Positions 1 to 6,503 of a DNA stretch of 15,472 bases are shown here, piece after piece. A program made the position numbers and the translations under genes. The stretch's first letter is position 1; each line of letters opens with the position of its first letter. The notes below the pieces were generated by a model, which saw only the letters and a program-made list of their open reading frames with translations, was not told the DNA's origin and searched no databases. This DNA is from Hyphomonadaceae bacterium UBA1001 (lineage in GTDB: Bacteria > Pseudomonadota > Alphaproteobacteria > Caulobacterales > Aquidulcibacteraceae): contig DBAV01000109.1 of the NCBI GenBank assembly GCA_002291875.1, forward strand, positions 1 through 15,472, read 5' to 3'.

Positions 1-408
1 GGCCGGAGGGGCGGGGGGGCGGGGCGGTGTGGCGGGCCGCTGCGGTGCCAGCACGATGCTGGTGGTGCGCCCGCGGACGCTGATCTGGGGCACCAGCGCC
101 CGACGCAGGGCCAGCCGCAGTGTCCGGCCATCCGCATCGCGCCGCGCCATCGCCACCGAGGCACTGCGCAGGGCCGAAAGGTCAGCCTCGAAGACAGACG
201 GGAAAGTGACCACCACCACGTCGCCCGACAGCGTGGCCGTGGGGCGTGCATCGCTGGGGGGATCGGCGGTCCAGACCGCATTGATCACCACGCTGTCGCC
301 GCGCTCGGTCAACGACAATGTCATCGGTGCCGCTTCGGCAACGCCGGTCGCCAGCCCGATGGAGATCCCGCCGAGCGCGTAGACCGCGAGGGGCGAGCCG
401 CGCAGCAT
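1..408 (-). CDS. Exported protein at the end of the fliL operon, 3' part cut by window edge
   Basis: Reading the minus strand from an ATG at 408 gives an open frame of 136 codons that runs off the left edge. The first 26 or so residues look like a signal peptide, with a hydrophobic stretch and a possible cleavage after AEA. A beta-rich segment follows (TLSLTERGDSVVINAVW, then ATLSGDVVVVTFP), then a proline-rich stretch near the edge. The beta-rich part resembles AMIN-like or other periplasmic adhesion folds, but only loosely. It starts 6 bp after the MotE-like gene stops, so it is probably the fifth gene of the fliL operon. In related alphaproteobacteria this slot often holds a large periplasmic protein with TPR repeats; that is recalled context and nothing visible here proves it. 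The function is unknown and the length cannot be judged. Confidence 0.7.
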   Translation of the reverse strand, partial: MLRGSPLAVYALGGISIGLATGVAEAAPMTLSLTERGDSVVINAVWTADPPSDARPTATLSGDVVVVTFPSVFEADLSALRSASVAMARRDADGRTLRLALRRALVPQISVRGRTTSIVLAPQRPATPPRPPAPPA

Positions 409-414
409 GACCGC

Positions 415-1152
415 TCAGCGCCCCGCTGCGGGCGGAGGTGAAGCCCCGCCAGTGGGCACGCCCGCCGCCGCCGCAGTGGCGCGCGCATCCTCGACCGCCG
501 CCGGTGCACGCAGCCGCTCGGCCAGGTCGGCGGTCAGCTGGCGTGCGCGTTCCGGGTTCATCTCGGCCATGATGGCCGCCAGCGTGCGTTCACGCATGCC
601 CTCGGCCACGTCGGCCAGCAGGGTCCGCTCGAGCCCGTTGAAGATGGCGGCCGCGTCACGCGCCTTCATCGCCGAATAGACATTCACCAGCGCAGCCATC
701 CGGCGGTCCTGCTCCTCGTCGAACCGGTCCAGCACCCCCTCGAGGTTGGTGCGTGCGGTCTGCAGTTCGGCGATGCGCGCGGCCAGGCGCTCTTCGGCGG
801 CCAGGATCAGCTGTTCACGGGTGTCGAGTTCGCCCTCACGCCCCTCGAGACTGCGACGGCGTTCGCCGAGTGCGGTCAGCACACGCACCTCGTCCTGGGT
901 CAGCCCGGCCTGATCGGCAAAGCTGGGGGCGCACTGGTTCGCATTGGGTCCGGTGGCAGCCGTCGTCAGCGCCGCACCTTCAGCCGTCGCAGCCGGAGCG
1001 GTCAGGTCGATGGGCGCAGCCGCGTCGGCGGCGGGCGCGGCGTCGGCTGCAGGCGCGGGCTGGGCCGCATCCTGTGCCAGTGCCACCGCCTTCAGCCCAC
1101 CGATCGCGGCCAGCGCGATGGCGACGGCTGGCAGCAGTCTCATGCCCTGCAT
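415..1152 (-). CDS. MotE-like / MgtE-N-like exported flagellar protein
   Basis: The protein has 245 residues. An N-terminal signal peptide or anchor (about residues 5-27, ending ALAQ) is followed by a low-complexity Ala/Pro/Asp region to about 70. A charged coiled coil spans about 85-150 (RRRSLEGREGELDTREQLI). The segment at about 158-212 (YSAMKARDAAAIFNGLE, then LAAIMAEMNPERARQLT) matches the MgtE N-terminal-like helical repeat of MotE-type proteins. In rhizobia MotE is a periplasmic chaperone for the motility protein MotC; here the role is inferred from the fold and from its place two genes after fliM. I chose ATG at 1152 because AGGAG lies 7 nt upstream. A GTG at 1155 is also in frame but sits only 4 nt from that site. 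One cysteine is at residue 74. The tail after 215 is Ala/Pro-rich and probably disordered. Confidence 0.75.
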   Translation of the reverse strand: MQGMRLLPAVAIALAAIGGLKAVALAQDAAQPAPAADAAPAADAAAPIDLTAPAATAEGAALTTAATGPNANQCAPSFADQAGLTQDEVRVLTALGERRRSLEGREGELDTREQLILAAEERLAARIAELQTARTNLEGVLDRFDEEQDRRMAALVNVYSAMKARDAAAIFNGLERTLLADVAEGMRERTLAAIMAEMNPERARQLTADLAERLRAPAAVEDARATAAAAGVPTGGASPPPAAGR

Positions 1153-1170
1153 CACCCTGCTCCTCGGTCC

Positions 1171-1509
1171 TCAGCCCTGTCGGCCACGGATCGGCGGAAA
1201 TTCCACCGTCCGTCCGCCGCGCCCCGGACCCACGCCACCACGATCACCGTCGAGGCGATCAGCCAGGCCGCGCGCCTCGTCGATGCGCGCCTGGAGTTCG
1301 CGCTTGGCGTCCTCGCTCGCTGCCCGAAGGCCGCGCACGGCGGTCTCGGCTCGCGCGATCGAGTCGACCATCTCCGACGCCGCGTCACGCAGGCCGTCCT
1401 GGCCCTTTTTCAGGGTGTCCAGACGCCGGTCGAGACGCCAGCAATAGAAGACGGTGGCGGCCAGCAACACCAGGAGGGCGATGTCCAGAGCCAACGAAAA
1501 CCCGCTCAT
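1171..1509 (-). CDS. DUF6468-type membrane protein, flagellar-operon associated
   Basis: This small protein of 112 residues has one membrane segment near the N terminus (about 6-24), then a basic CWRLDRRLDTLKKG stretch and a long charged helix or coiled coil to about residue 88. The C-terminal tail is rich in Gly and Arg. This layout and its position right after fliM match the DUF6468 family, which I believe includes the Caulobacter flagellar positioning protein PflI; I could not confirm that link here. It starts 10 bp after the fliM stop, and its own stop overlaps the region carrying the ribosome-binding site of the next gene, so it is clearly in the fliL operon. A bitopic inner-membrane protein with a cytoplasmic coiled coil would suit a scaffolding or positioning role, but that is inference. 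Confidence 0.7.
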   Translation of the reverse strand: MSGFSLALDIALLVLLAATVFYCWRLDRRLDTLKKGQDGLRDAASEMVDSIARAETAVRGLRAASEDAKRELQARIDEARGLADRLDGDRGGVGPGRGGRTVEFPPIRGRQG

Positions 1510-1519
1510 CCCATGCCCC

Positions 1520-2662
1520 TCATGAAGATTTCATCAACTGGCGACGCGCCTGGCCGGACACGGGCTGCTCCACGCGCACCGCCACATTGTGCGAGATGCG
1601 GCCGATTTTGCCGCGGGTCAGCGAGATGTCGCCGCACTTGAGCATCACGTCCGAGTCTGGCCCGGCATTCAGCATCAGGGTGTCGCCGACCTGCAGCGAC
1701 AGCACCTTCGAGAGTGGCACGGTCTGCTCGTCGAGCACGGCCCGCACCGGCATCCGGGTCTCCCAGAGTTCCGACGCCAGGTGGCTTTCCCAGATGTTGT
1801 CGCGGCCGAACTTCTCGCCCATGAATTGCTGCAGCAGCATTTTCCGGATGGGCTCGAGCGTGGCGTAGGGCAGCAGCAGTTCCACGCGGCCACCGCGGTC
1901 TTCCATGTCCACGCGCAGCTTGACCAGGATGGCTGCGTTCGCAGGCCGCGCGATGGCGGCAAAGCGGGGATTGGTCTCGATGCGATCAAGGTGGAAATTG
2001 ACCTGGGTCAGCGGGGCAAAGGCGTGGTGGGCATCCCCCAGGATGACCTCGACCAGGCGCGTCACCAGCATGCGCTCGATGGTGGTATAGGGTCGGCCCT
2101 CGATGCGCAGGGCCACCGTGCCACGACGTCCACCCAGCAGTACGTCCACAATGGAATAGATCAGGCTGGAGTCGACCGTCACCAGGCCAAAATTGTCCAG
2201 CTCCTCGGCGCGGAACACCGAAATGATCGCCGGCAGGGGAATCGAGTTCAGATATTCTCCGAACCGGATCGACGAGATCGAATCCAGGCTGACCTCGACA
2301 TTGTCCGACGTGAAGTTGCGCAGGCTGGTGGTCATCAGCCGCACCAGGCGGTCGAACACCACTTCGAGCATCGGCAGGCGTTCATACGACACCAGTGCCG
2401 AGTTGATGATCGCCCGGATGCCGGTCTTGTCGTTGGCGTCCTCGTCATCGCTCGAAAAGCCCAGAAGGCTGTCGATCTCGTCCTGGTTCAGGATGCGCTC
2501 CGCGCCGCTGGGTGGGGTGATGCCCGGCGTCGGGGCATCCTTGTCGATCATCGACTCCCAGTCGGCGGCAAGGTCGGCGCCGCCGTCCGTCGCCCCGTCC
2601 GCGGCGGCGGTTTCCGCCTCCCAGGCGGCCATCATGGCGGCTTCTTCTTCGGGTGTCGGCAT
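1520..2662 (-). CDS. fliM: Flagellar motor switch protein FliM
   Basis: FliM forms the C-ring with FliG and FliN and binds phosphorylated CheY to set rotation. The CheY-binding motif LNQDEIDSLLGF is clear but lies at about residues 58-69, not at the extreme N terminus. The middle domain follows (SYERLPMLEVVFDRLVRLMTTSLRNF is recognisable from about residue 90), and the C-terminal FliN-like domain ends in VAVRVEQPV. The protein is 380 residues, longer than the roughly 330 of enterobacterial FliM because of an acidic, Ala-rich N-terminal extension. That extension holds two Trp-Glu motifs (AAWEAE at about 12-17 and AADWESMI at about 32-39). The ATG start overlaps no other gene. The fliL stop TGA is part of a TGAGGA ribosome-binding site about 12 nt upstream, a somewhat long spacing. 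A second ATG pair at residues 10-11 is possible. Confidence 0.95.
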   Translation of the reverse strand: MPTPEEEAAMMAAWEAETAAADGATDGGADLAADWESMIDKDAPTPGITPPSGAERILNQDEIDSLLGFSSDDEDANDKTGIRAIINSALVSYERLPMLEVVFDRLVRLMTTSLRNFTSDNVEVSLDSISSIRFGEYLNSIPLPAIISVFRAEELDNFGLVTVDSSLIYSIVDVLLGGRRGTVALRIEGRPYTTIERMLVTRLVEVILGDAHHAFAPLTQVNFHLDRIETNPRFAAIARPANAAILVKLRVDMEDRGGRVELLLPYATLEPIRKMLLQQFMGEKFGRDNIWESHLASELWETRMPVRAVLDEQTVPLSKVLSLQVGDTLMLNAGPDSDVMLKCGDISLTRGKIGRISHNVAVRVEQPVSGQARRQLMKSS

Positions 2663-2677
2663 GGCCGCGGGGTGTCC

Positions 2678-3289
2678 TCAGTTGATCAGCATTTCCTGGA
2701 TCAGCACGGCATCGACGGTGGCCGGCGCCACCGCCAGATTGATCCGGCGCAGCAGCTCGAGCCGCAGGCGATAGGCGCCGGCCGACCCGGACAGGTCCTC
2801 GACCCGCAATTCGCGCAGGAAGGCCTGGTACTGGTCGAGCACGCGCGGCAGTTGCGGGGCGATCGCCTCGAGCGTGGACACCTCGCGCGCCTCGATCACC
2901 AGCCTCAGCTTCAGGAAGGCGGGACGCCCGTCACCGGTGGTGATGTTCACCACCATTTCGGGCATGTTGTAGAAGGCGACGCCCTCGCCGGCCTCGATGG
3001 TTCCAGGCTCGCCGGGCTTGCCTTCTCCGGCCTTGCCACCGCCCTTCTTGCCGCCGCCCTTGTCGTCTTCCTTGGGCTTTTCGGCCGAGGCGTGCTGCTC
3101 GCCCCCGGGCTGGGGGGCCAGGAGGAAATAGGCAGCCGCGCCGCCGGCACCCAGCACCAGCAGGGCCGGCAGCACGATGAACAGGATCAGCGTCTTGCCG
3201 GCCAGCTTTTTCTTGGCCGGTGCGCCCTCTTCACCCTCGACGCCGTCGACCGGCTCGGGGGCGGGCTCTTCCTTCTTCTTCTTTGCCAT
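2678..3289 (-). CDS. fliL: Flagellar basal body-associated protein FliL
   Basis: FliL is an inner-membrane protein that associates with the stator and basal body and supports torque under load. The 203 residues comprise a lysine-rich cytoplasmic N terminus (MAKKKKEE), a membrane helix at about 32-57 (TLILFIVLPALLVLGAG), and a flexible Lys/Gly/Glu linker at about 62-100. The periplasmic FliL domain runs from about 104, with the typical YNMPEMVVNI strand and the conserved ending DAVLIQEMLIN. It is the first gene of the minus-strand operon, with fliM 15 bp downstream. The ATG at 3289 follows only a weak GGGAT ribosome-binding site. A CtrA-type TTAACCAT lies 75-82 bp upstream in the same orientation, which suggests cell-cycle control as for fliL in Caulobacter. 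The long glycine/lysine linker is more low-complexity than in many relatives. Confidence 0.93.
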   Translation of the reverse strand: MAKKKKEEPAPEPVDGVEGEEGAPAKKKLAGKTLILFIVLPALLVLGAGGAAAYFLLAPQPGGEQHASAEKPKEDDKGGGKKGGGKAGEGKPGEPGTIEAGEGVAFYNMPEMVVNITTGDGRPAFLKLRLVIEAREVSTLEAIAPQLPRVLDQYQAFLRELRVEDLSGSAGAYRLRLELLRRINLAVAPATVDAVLIQEMLIN

Positions 3290-3363
3290 TGTCGATCCCG
3301 GACCTGCCGGTGCGCGCCCGCGCCTCCGGCCCGTGCCGGAAATCCCACGCCCCCCCTCAACGA

Positions 3364-3371
3364 ATGGTTAA
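3364..3371 (-). promoter_or_regulatory. CtrA-type half-site TTAACCAT facing fliL
   Basis: The minus strand reads TTAACCAT exactly. That is the single-site CtrA recognition motif described in alphaproteobacteria, in which TTAA is the core and the full site is TTAA-N7-TTAA. The second TTAA of a full site is absent. TTAA is very rare in this GC-rich window; the only other copy I noticed is at 3513-3516, in the same intergenic region. The site points to fliL and directly abuts the palindrome at 3372-3390. CtrA control of fliL is known in Caulobacter; applying it here is inference. Confidence 0.6.
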
Positions 3372-3390
3372 CCCGGCAGGAAGTGCCGGG
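3372..3390. promoter_or_regulatory. Perfect palindrome, candidate enhancer/FlbD-type site
   Basis: CCCGGCA and TGCCGGG form perfect 7-bp arms around a GGAAG spacer. The centre lies about 110 bp upstream of the transcription start predicted from the sigma-54 element at 3465-3480, a usual place for an enhancer-binding activator. Arms with GGCA/TGCC resemble, from memory, the ftr elements bound by FlbD in Caulobacter. It could also fold as a hairpin in RNA, but the lack of a T-run and its position argue for a protein-binding site. Confidence 0.5.
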
Positions 3391-3394
3391 CGCA

Positions 3395-3417
3395 CCGGGC
3401 AGGAAATGCGCACCCGG
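3395..3417. promoter_or_regulatory. Second, degenerate copy of the enhancer-like site
   Basis: The core GGCAGGAARTGC of the palindrome at 3375-3386 recurs at 3398-3409 with one change (G to A), exactly 23 bp later, about two helical turns. Here the surrounding dyad is imperfect (CCGGG and CCCGG outer arms at 3395-3399 and 3413-3417). Two phased copies on the same face of the helix suit cooperative binding by a dimeric activator of sigma-54. This is inferred from spacing and similarity only. Confidence 0.42.
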
Positions 3418-3464
3418 CCCCGGCACCGCGACGGCCGTCCCTTGCGCTCCAAGGCGTTCACGTC

Positions 3465-3480
3465 TGGCACGGCGCCTGCA
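3465..3480 (+). promoter_or_regulatory. Sigma-54 (-24/-12) promoter of the flgF operon
   Basis: TGGCACGGCGCCTGCA matches the sigma-54 consensus TGGCACG-N4-TTGCA with a single deviation (CTGCA for TTGCA). The invariant GG (3466-3467) and GC (3478-3479) are separated by exactly 10 bp. The predicted transcription start is near 3491, leaving an untranslated leader of about 43 nt before flgF. Rod, hook and ring genes of Caulobacter and other alphaproteobacteria use sigma-54 promoters, so both match and context agree. Confidence 0.75.
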
Positions 3481-3533
3481 CACCTGCGCCGACGGAACAA
3501 GGCCCTGCAGGGTTAACGGCTCGGAAGGACCCG

Positions 3534-4274
3534 ATGGACAATGTGATGATGGTCGGCCTCCAGCAACAGCGCGTGCTCCGGCGCGCGCTCGAGGTTGTTG
3601 CCAACAATGTCGCCAATGTTTCGACCACGGGGTTCAAGGCCGACGCCATGCGGTTCGAAATGCACCTCGAGCGACCGGCGGGCGCGCGCGATACCCCGCG
3701 AGACGTGCGCTTCGTGCGTGACGTCGGCATGGTGCGCGACTTTGCCCCCGGTACGCTGACGCGGACCGGGGCCCCCTTCGACCTGGCCATCCAGGGCGAG
3801 GGATTTTTTTCGGTGCAGGGACCTGGTGGACGCACCCTGCTGACCCGCGACGGATCATTCCTGCTGAACGCCGAAAACGAGCTGGTCACCCAGTCCGGCA
3901 TGCGGGTACTGGACGGCAATGGCCAGCCCATCGTGTTCGACCCGCAGGGCGAGACGCCCACCATCGGTGGCGACGGGACGGTGATGCTGCGCGGCGCCCC
4001 GGTGGCCACGATCGGCATCACCACCTTCGCGGACCTGTCGGCCCTGCAGAAGGTGGGAGAGAACATGCTGGCCGCGCCTGCGGGCCTCGCGCCGGGGGGC
4101 GAGCCGGGCCGCATCCAGCAGGGCATGCTCGAGAGCTCGAATGTCCGCCCGGTCGCCGAGATGACCCGCATGATCGAGGTCAGCCGCGCCTATGAAAGCG
4201 TGACCCGAATGCTGGGCAATGCCGACGACATGCGCCGCCGCACCATCGAGGTGCTGGGCCGCGCCAGCGCCTGA
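3534..4274 (+). CDS. flgF: Flagellar proximal rod protein FlgF
   Basis: FlgF is one of the proximal rod subunits, exported by the flagellar type III system to build the drive shaft across the periplasm. At 246 residues it has the normal family length. The N-terminal rod signature LEVVANNVANVSTTGFKAD lies at about residues 20-38, the central beta domain includes the typical FDLAIQGEGFFSVQ at about 81-94, and the C-terminal helix contains LESSNVRPVAEMTRMIEVSRAYES. The ATG at 3534 has AAGGA 4 nt upstream. It is the first gene of the plus-strand operon, under the sigma-54 element at 3465-3480. One oddity is a run of seven T at 3804-3810 encoding Phe-Phe-Ser, where this GC-rich genome would normally use TTC. 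Confidence 0.95.
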   Translation: MDNVMMVGLQQQRVLRRALEVVANNVANVSTTGFKADAMRFEMHLERPAGARDTPRDVRFVRDVGMVRDFAPGTLTRTGAPFDLAIQGEGFFSVQGPGGRTLLTRDGSFLLNAENELVTQSGMRVLDGNGQPIVFDPQGETPTIGGDGTVMLRGAPVATIGITTFADLSALQKVGENMLAAPAGLAPGGEPGRIQQGMLESSNVRPVAEMTRMIEVSRAYESVTRMLGNADDMRRRTIEVLGRASA

Positions 4275-4293
4275 ACCTGAAGGAGACCCGTCC

Positions 4294-5079
<786 letters not shown>

Positions 5080-5087
5080 GGTCGCTG

Positions 5088-5675
5088 ATGAACGCGCTTG
5101 TGAAGCACATCATGGGCGGCCTCGCGCTGCTGGGTTCGCTGGGGGCGGCAGGCGCCTGGGCCGATCCGGCCGCACCGGTCCTGCGCACGGCGCCCGTGGT
5201 GGCAGGTCCGGCGATCACGCTGGGCGACCTGTTCGACAATGCGGGCACGGCGGCCAGCCGCGCCCTGGCCCCGGCGCCGCTGGCCGGCCAGACCACCGCG
5301 CTGGATGCGCGTTTCGTGGCACGCGCCGCACGGTCCGCCGGTCTCGACTGGACGCCGCCCGACGGGCTGACCACCATCGAGGTCGCGGGCAGTGCCGGAA
5401 CCGCCCGCCTCGAGCCGGCCCGCGCGGCGACCAGCCCCCAGCGGCCGGCACGCGCCGCGCCCATCATCCGCCGCGGCGAGACTGTGGTGGTCGAGATGGT
5501 ACGGCCCGGCCTGACCCTGTCGCTGCGCGCGACCGCACTGGGCGATGCCGCCGAAGGCGCGGTCGTGCGCCTACGCAATCCCTCGTCCGGCCGCACCATC
5601 GAGGCGGTGGCCGTCCGTCCCGGCGAAGCACGCCTGGACACCCTTTCGCGCACCTCCGGAGGAACCGCACCATGA
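5088..5675 (+). CDS. flgA: Flagellar P-ring chaperone FlgA
   Basis: FlgA is a periplasmic chaperone needed to assemble the P-ring protein FlgI around the rod. The protein is 195 residues with a signal peptide (hydrophobic stretch about 8-24, cleavage likely after AWA at about 25). A short SAF-like part follows (PAITLGDLFDNAG, about 42-54), and the conserved C-terminal domain starts near APIIRRGETVVVEMVRPGLT (about 124-143) and ends with strands including GRTIEAVAVRPGEARL. It is somewhat shorter than many FlgA proteins, with a compressed middle. It starts 8 bp after flgG; a GAGG overlapping the flgG stop acts as a weak ribosome-binding site. Its stop overlaps the flgH start (ATGA), which implies translational coupling. 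The partner gene flgI is not in this window. Confidence 0.88.
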   Translation: MNALVKHIMGGLALLGSLGAAGAWADPAAPVLRTAPVVAGPAITLGDLFDNAGTAASRALAPAPLAGQTTALDARFVARAARSAGLDWTPPDGLTTIEVAGSAGTARLEPARAATSPQRPARAAPIIRRGETVVVEMVRPGLTLSLRATALGDAAEGAVVRLRNPSSGRTIEAVAVRPGEARLDTLSRTSGGTAP

Positions 5676-6409
5676 AGACCCTGTCCCTGATCGCGGCCGC
5701 CTCGGTCTTGGCCTCGGGATGTGTCGCGGTGGATGCCGCGCGCGACGCGGTCCGGCCACCGGGCCTGAACCCGATCTCGACCCCCCAGCCGCTGGCCGGC
5801 CCGGGCGTCGCCACCCTGCCCATGCCCGACCGGGCCAATGGCGAGGCCGCCGGCGTGAACTCGCTGTGGCGCGCAGGCGCGCGTGCGTTCTTTCGTGACC
5901 AGCGCGCGCAGGACATCGGCGACATCCTGACGGTGCGGATCCAGATCGACGACCGCGCCCGGGTGCAGAACCAGACATCGCGCACCCGGAGCTCGGAGGA
6001 TTCGCTGGGCGTGGACGCCCTGTTCGGGCTCGAGAACCAGATCGACAACATCCTGCCGAACGCGGTGCCCGGCTCGCTGGTGGGCGCCAGCGGCGAGAGC
6101 AGCTTTCAGGGCCAGGGCCAGGTGGATCGGCGCGAAACCGTCGAGCTGACGCTGGCGGCGATGGTGGTGGACATCCTGCCCAATGGCAATCTGGTGATCG
6201 CCGGACGCCAGCAGGTGCTGGTCAATGCCGAGCGTCGCGACCTGACGGTCACCGGCATCATCCGCCCGCAGGACGTGGCGGCCGACAACACCATTTCGAA
6301 CCGCCAGATCGCCGAGGCACGGATTTCCTATGGGGGCCGGGGAACGGTTTCGGATGTCCAGCGTCCGCGGTGGGGCCAGCAGCTGACCAACGCTGTCACC
6401 CCCTGGTGA
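5672..6409 (+). CDS. flgH: Flagellar L-ring lipoprotein FlgH
   Basis: FlgH forms the outer-membrane L-ring that lets the rod pass through the outer membrane. The 245 residues start with a lipoprotein signal, lipobox LASGC with the lipidated Cys at residue 17. The L-ring domain follows: FRDQRAQDIGDILTVRIQI at about 71-89, then the conserved GQGQVDRRETVELTLAAMV region, LPNGNLVIAGRQQVLVN, and the ending ISYGGRGTVSDVQRPRW. GGAGGA at 5658-5663 lies 8 nt before the ATG. It is the last gene of the flgF-flgG-flgA-flgH set. The next gene is separated by 94 bp that include a hairpin and a candidate separate promoter. Confidence 0.95.
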   Translation: MKTLSLIAAASVLASGCVAVDAARDAVRPPGLNPISTPQPLAGPGVATLPMPDRANGEAAGVNSLWRAGARAFFRDQRAQDIGDILTVRIQIDDRARVQNQTSRTRSSEDSLGVDALFGLENQIDNILPNAVPGSLVGASGESSFQGQGQVDRRETVELTLAAMVVDILPNGNLVIAGRQQVLVNAERRDLTVTGIIRPQDVAADNTISNRQIAEARISYGGRGTVSDVQRPRWGQQLTNAVTPW

Positions 6410-6411
6410 AC

Positions 6412-6427
6412 TGGCGCGGACGCGCCA
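6412..6427 (+). terminator. Short hairpin after flgH
   Basis: TGGCGC-GGAC-GCGCCA is a perfect 6-bp GC-rich stem with a 4-nt loop, starting two bases after the flgH stop. No T-run follows (AAAGTCTCT), so it is not a classical intrinsic terminator. It may protect the 3' end of the mRNA or aid factor-dependent termination. Confidence 0.4.
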
Positions 6428-6442
6428 AAGTCTCTGGAATGT

Positions 6443-6471
6443 CGCGAGACGTGCGCTAGAAGTGTCTCGCG
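6443..6471. promoter_or_regulatory. 8-bp inverted repeat, candidate operator upstream of the secreted protein gene
   Basis: CGCGAGAC (6443-6450) and GTCTCGCG (6464-6471) are perfect inverted arms around 13 bp. A possible -10 box, TAGAAG at 6457-6462, lies inside the spacer, so a repressor bound here would cover it. A third copy of the inner element GTCTC is at 6430-6434, allowing an alternative pairing with 6446-6450. The matching -35 is poor (CTGGAA at 6434-6439), so promoter activity is uncertain. RNA hairpin function is the other reading. Confidence 0.35.
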
Positions 6472-6503
6472 GGCCGGGCGTGCCGGCCGGAGGGACGACA
6501 GCA

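Noticed and set aside
13..24. G7 and G4 runs near the left edge as a possible phase-variable tract
   Set aside because: They lie in a proline-rich coding stretch of GC-rich DNA, where such short runs are ordinary.
1589..3721. A 710-codon open frame on the plus strand across fliM and fliL
   Set aside because: It is antisense to two clearly recognisable genes. Long antisense frames are expected in GC-rich DNA, and its product is low-complexity (His/Gln/Gly/Arg-rich) with no domain.
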